NCBI GenBank assembly: GCA_016874795.1
Contig: VGTG01000027.1
Location: 1-47,652 of the forward strand
Origin: Deltaproteobacteria bacterium
GTDB lineage: Bacteria; Desulfobacterota; Binatia; UBA12015
Direction of reading: 5' to 3'
DNA: 47,652 bases
Both the position numbers and the translations under genes were made by a program. Of this stretch, positions 44,972-47,652 are shown piece by piece. The stretch's first letter is position 1; each line of letters opens with the position of its first letter. The notes below the pieces were generated by a model. That model was not told where the DNA came from. It saw only the letters and a program-made list of their open reading frames with translations, and searched no databases.

Positions 44972-46326
44972 AGCGGATCCTCGTCGTCGACGACGACGCA
45001 GTGAGCTGCCAGCTCCTCGCCGACGTGCTCCGCAGCGACGGTGCGGAGGTCGTCACCGAGACGGACGGGGGCTCCGCGCTCGAGCTCGCGGAGCGGTTGC
45101 ACGTCGACCTCGCGCTCGTCGACGTCCGCATGCCGGGAATGACCGGCATTTCACTCTTGACCGAGCTGCGCCGCCGCTTCCCGAGCCTGCCGGTGATCCT
45201 GATGACCGCGTTCGGATCGGTCGAGACCGCGGTCGAGGCGGTCGGCGCGGGTGCGGCCGACTATCTGAGCAAGCCCGCCGACGTGCACGAGATCCGCGCC
45301 GCGGTCGCGCGCGCCCTCGGCCATCCGAGCGACGCGCGCGCGGAGCTGCCGAGCTCCGAGGCCGACGTCGGCGGGCTCGTCGGACGCTCCGCCGCAATGG
45401 TGCGCATCTACAACACGATCGCACGCGTCGCGTCCGGACGATCGACCGTGCTCGTCCTCGGCGAGAGCGGCACCGGGAAGGAGCTGATCGCCCGCGCGAT
45501 CCATCGGCACGGCCCGCGAAGCCGCGGACCGTACGTCGCCGTCGATTGCGGCGCGCTTCCCGAGACGCTCCTCGAGAGCGAGCTCTTCGGCCACGTGCGC
45601 GGCGCCTTCACCGGAGCGATCGCCGATTCTCCCGGCCTCTTCGCGGAGGCGGACGGGGGGACGCTCTTCCTCGACGAGATCGGTCACGTGAGCCCCGAAC
45701 TCCAGTCGCGGCTCCTCCGCGCCCTGCAGGAGCACGAGATCCGTCCCGTCGGCGGACAGAAGTGGCGTACCGTCGACGCGCGCGTGATCGCGGCGACGAA
45801 CCGGAACCTCGCCGCGGAGGTCGCCGCGGGACGCTTTCGAGAGGACCTCTTCTACCGCCTCAAGGTGGTGACGATCGAGGTTCCGCCGCTGCGCGAGCGG
45901 CCGGAGGACCTGCCGCTCCTCGTCGATCACCTGATCCGCCGTGCGGCGCGCGACGGCGGCCGTCCCGCGCCCGGGATCTCACGGAGCGCGCTCCGCGCGA
46001 TCGAGGCCTATCCGTGGCCGGGGAACGTCCGCGAGCTCGCGCACGCGCTCGAGCGTGCGGTCGTCCTCGCGCGAGACGAGATGATCAGCGAGCACGACCT
46101 GCCCGAGCCGCTCTCCTCGATGCGCTCGGGGCCTCCGCCCGCGATCCCACGCGACCGGCCGACGCTCGGCGAGCTGAAGCGACGCTACGTGCAGATGGTC
46201 GTCGCCGAGCAGGGCGGCAACATCACGCGCGCGGCGGGCGTCCTCGGCGTCGACCGGCGCTCGCTCTACCGCATCCTCGAGCGCTACGCGCAGGGCGCGC
46301 GCGACGTCGAGGACGAAGACGACTGA
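44968..46326 (+). CDS. NtrC-family sigma-54 response regulator
   Basis: 452 residues, GTG start overlapping the kinase stop. The receiver domain (1-120) has D52 in ALVDVRMPGM and LMTAFGSVETAVEA. The AAA+ domain has GESGTGKE, an intact GAFTGA, and DEIGH. A Fis-type helix-turn-helix, GNITRAAGVLGVDRRSLYRI, closes the protein. It should activate sigma-54 promoters on phosphorylation by the coupled kinase; the promoters at 2820-2835 and 47029-47044 are candidate targets. Its last 43 bases overlap a convergent receiver gene. Confidence 0.95.
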   Translation: MKRILVVDDDAVSCQLLADVLRSDGAEVVTETDGGSALELAERLHVDLALVDVRMPGMTGISLLTELRRRFPSLPVILMTAFGSVETAVEAVGAGAADYLSKPADVHEIRAAVARALGHPSDARAELPSSEADVGGLVGRSAAMVRIYNTIARVASGRSTVLVLGESGTGKELIARAIHRHGPRSRGPYVAVDCGALPETLLESELFGHVRGAFTGAIADSPGLFAEADGGTLFLDEIGHVSPELQSRLLRALQEHEIRPVGGQKWRTVDARVIAATNRNLAAEVAAGRFREDLFYRLKVVTIEVPPLRERPEDLPLLVDHLIRRAARDGGRPAPGISRSALRAIEAYPWPGNVRELAHALERAVVLARDEMISEHDLPEPLSSMRSGPPPAIPRDRPTLGELKRRYVQMVVAEQGGNITRAAGVLGVDRRSLYRILERYAQGARDVEDEDD

Positions 46327-46796
46327 AGCGCGCGCGGCTTCGCCGGCACGAGGGAAGCGACCCTCGCGGCAAGCGCCGCCAGATCGAAGGGCTTGTCGAA
46401 GACGTCCGCGACGCCGAGCGCGCGGGCCTGCGCATGCGTCTGCACGTCACCGAAGGCGGTGATCAGGATGACCGGCACGTGGCGCCACGGTCCGGCGCGC
46501 ACGACGCGGAGCGCGTCGACGCCGGACAGTCCCGGCATGCGGAGGTCCGTGATCACGAGCCCGAGGCTCCCCTCGTCCGCGGGAGCGAGGGCGAGATCGG
46601 CGAGCCGGTCGAGCAGGTCGGCGCCCGAGCACGCCTCGACCACCCGGTAGCCCGCCTGCTCGAGCGTCGCGCGAAGGAGCGTGCGGAAGGTCGCGTCGTC
46701 CTCGGCGATCAGGATCGCCCGGGGAGGTGTCGCCCTCCCGACGCCTGCGTCGGCCGGCAGGCCCGGCCGCCTCGACTCCATCCCGCGCTCGTTCAT
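46284..46796 (-). CDS. stand-alone receiver-domain protein
   Basis: 170 residues from ATG 46796 (ATG 46781 possible). A CheY-like receiver fills residues about 28-145: ILIAEDDATFRTLLRATLEQ with the acidic pair, LGLVITDLRMPGLSGVDALR with the phosphoacceptor Asp, ILITAFGDVQTHAQARALG, and FDKPFDLAAL with the conserved Lys. The tail is serine-rich and short, with no output domain. It probably works as a phosphate sink or a protein-binding switch for the neighbouring two-component pair. It is convergent with, and overlaps, the NtrC-type gene. Confidence 0.88.
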   Translation of the reverse strand: MNERGMESRRPGLPADAGVGRATPPRAILIAEDDATFRTLLRATLEQAGYRVVEACSGADLLDRLADLALAPADEGSLGLVITDLRMPGLSGVDALRVVRAGPWRHVPVILITAFGDVQTHAQARALGVADVFDKPFDLAALAARVASLVPAKPRALQSSSSSTSRAPCA

Positions 46797-47027
46797 GCGT
46801 CGGTCCGCCAAGCCGCTACGCAAGAGGCATTCCCTCGGAAGGGGTGCCGCCGGCGGTGACGAATCTCGTCTCCTCGAAGGTTCGCGGGAGGGGCGTCGAG
46901 ACAAAAGGTCACCTCGGGCGTGGCGTTCGGTCTCGGAAACCTCTGCGACCGTCGCACGAAGCGGAAGGCCGTCTCGGCGTCGTGCGCTTCTGGGGCCGAG
47001 GAGCGAGGGATCGCGGCAATCTCGTTC
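46797..47027. other. upstream region of the second sigma-54 promoter
   Basis: This leads into the gap before the last gene. No gene is supported. An imperfect inverted repeat TCGCACGA / TCGTGCGC (near 46952 and 46979) might be an activator-binding site for the promoter at 47029-47044; this is inference. Confidence 0.35.
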
Positions 47028-47028
47028 T

Positions 47029-47044
47029 TGGCACCGGCCTTGCT
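47029..47044 (+). promoter_or_regulatory. sigma-54 (-24/-12) promoter
   Basis: TGGCAC at 47029-47034, five bases, then TTGCT at 47040-47044, preceded by T. This is an exact consensus match with correct spacing. It shares 15 of 16 bases with the promoter at 2820-2835, differing only at one spacer base. Transcription would start near 47055, about 75 bases before the secreted acidic protein gene. Confidence 0.7.
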
Positions 47045-47130
47045 GTTGCATTTCCACCGACATGCAGGAACAGTGCGACACGTTCGCCGAAGGGTCGGCG
47101 AGAGCGGGGCTCACCGCGTGGAGGTCTGGG

Positions 47131-47538
47131 GTGCCGGCGCTGATTCGGAGGGGTGGGGGGAGCGGTTCGGACGGCCAGGCATCGCCCTCGGAGACGGCTC
47201 CCGGCCGCTCCGCACGACGGCGACTCCGGACGGGGATCGGGCGAGCGGTTCCGGCTTTGGCCCTGTCGTTCGCATTCTTCGCGGCGAGCACGCCGAGCGC
47301 CGTCGCGGGAGAGCTCGAAGCCGTCGACCCGCCGTTCGAGAGCTGGGAAGACGACCTCTTCGGCGACGAGGAGCCGCTCTACCACGACTCCGATCCCTCC
47401 TGGGCCGAAGAGGATCCGGGCCTCGACGAGGGCGAAGGTTACGCACCGTTGTTCCCACCACTGGCGCCGTGGGATCTCGACGAGCCGAGCCTGGAAGAAC
47501 CGGTTTTCGCCGAGCCGGACGTTCTCGAAGAGACCTAG
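47131..47538 (+). CDS. exported acidic protein of unknown function
   Basis: 135 residues from GTG 47131, which has GGAGG six bases upstream; an ATG at 47062 is the alternative but lacks such a site. A long basic N-region (ARRRLRTGIGR) leads into a signal segment (AVPALALSFAFFAAST) with likely cleavage after SAVA. The mature part, about 75 residues, is very acidic and rich in D, E, P and W (SWEDDLFGDEEPLYHDSDPS). No cysteine or family motif is seen. Low complexity and charge suggest metal binding or disorder. It lies directly behind the sigma-54 promoter at 47029-47044. Confidence 0.6.
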   Translation: MPALIRRGGGSGSDGQASPSETAPGRSARRRLRTGIGRAVPALALSFAFFAASTPSAVAGELEAVDPPFESWEDDLFGDEEPLYHDSDPSWAEEDPGLDEGEGYAPLFPPLAPWDLDEPSLEEPVFAEPDVLEET

Positions 47539-47652
47539 CCTGCATTTCTCACCAGATCACGTCGCGAGGCGGTCGAGAGTGCCGAAGATTCGCGAGCCTC
47601 GGACCGGAGGGCGACGCAGGCGTACTTGAACAGTACGTCGAGGAGCCCGGAG
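47539..47652. other. window end without recognised gene
   Basis: 114 bases after the acidic protein gene. They contain a small hairpin, CGTACT-TGAAC-AGTACG (47621-47637), of unknown role. No coding sequence was supported before the window ends. Confidence 0.4.

Noticed and set aside
47621-47637. Hairpin at the window end as a terminator
   Set aside because: The six-bp stem is short, no U-tract follows and the downstream context is outside the window; noted only as a possible fold.

Overview
This is a very GC-rich (roughly 68-70% by eye), densely packed bacterial chromosome segment. Coding strand switches often, start and stop codons overlap (ATGA, GTGA, TGATG), and GTG starts are common. The gene content suggests a deltaproteobacterial-type organism (Myxococcota, Binatota or Desulfobacterota relatives). 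It includes a b558-type sdhCAB operon, a Ser/Thr kinase with a DWG motif, an FHA-type sigma-54 activator, phytanoyl-CoA and TauD dioxygenases, and LLM and VOC enzymes. Taxonomy cannot be fixed from the sequence alone. No rRNA, tRNA, CRISPR array, prophage or intact insertion sequence was seen.

Layout. 1-164: a small MITE-like element with perfect 28-bp terminal inverted repeats, abutting a CehA/McbA-like PHP hydrolase gene. 1.8-3.3 kb: a secreted zincin-like protein, a folded-RNA candidate, and a tiny membrane protein behind a textbook sigma-54 promoter. 3.3-10 kb: an amidotransferase, divergent TauD and PhyH oxygenases, a TPR protein, a coupled pair of carboxymuconolactone-decarboxylase proteins, a hexapeptide acyltransferase and a methyltransferase. 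10-13.3 kb: a minus-strand glycosyltransferase, methyltransferase and alpha-toroid operon. 13.4-16.4 kb: SDR, enoyl-CoA hydratase and serine hydrolase. 16.4-19.9 kb: sdhCAB. 19.9-26.1 kb: cyclase/YHS remnant, sterol desaturase, AraC regulator, FtsH, SLT lipoprotein and RluA-type pseudouridine synthase. 26.2-35 kb: NCS2 permease, parvulin PPIase, HupE/UreJ protein, a CrtC-like DUF7064/7065 protein, a lipoprotein, a dioxygenase, LLM, VOC, histidine phosphatase and HCCA isomerase, then a decayed REP-associated transposase fragment.

35.3-47.5 kb is the most unusual part. On the minus strand an FHA-AAA+-Fis sigma-54 activator is followed by a Ser/Thr kinase that carries a PhoR-like extracytoplasmic sensor at its C terminus. 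Divergent from these, a tightly coupled plus-strand run reads: membrane diadenylate cyclase fused to a YbbR domain, inactive-transglutaminase/7TM protein, alpha-L-glutamate-ligase-like ATP-grasp enzyme, M61/M1-like gluzincin, two-TM histidine kinase, NtrC-type sigma-54 response regulator. A convergent receiver-only protein overlaps the end of this run.

Two almost identical sigma-54 promoters, near 2.83 kb and 47.04 kb, each precede a short envelope protein gene of unknown function. They make a plausible target pair for the two sigma-54 activators encoded between them. The best candidate for an undescribed system is therefore an envelope-signalling network: c-di-AMP cyclase with 7TM/ATP-grasp proteins, a Ser/Thr kinase with FHA activator, a histidine kinase with NtrC regulator, and small sigma-54-driven envelope proteins.
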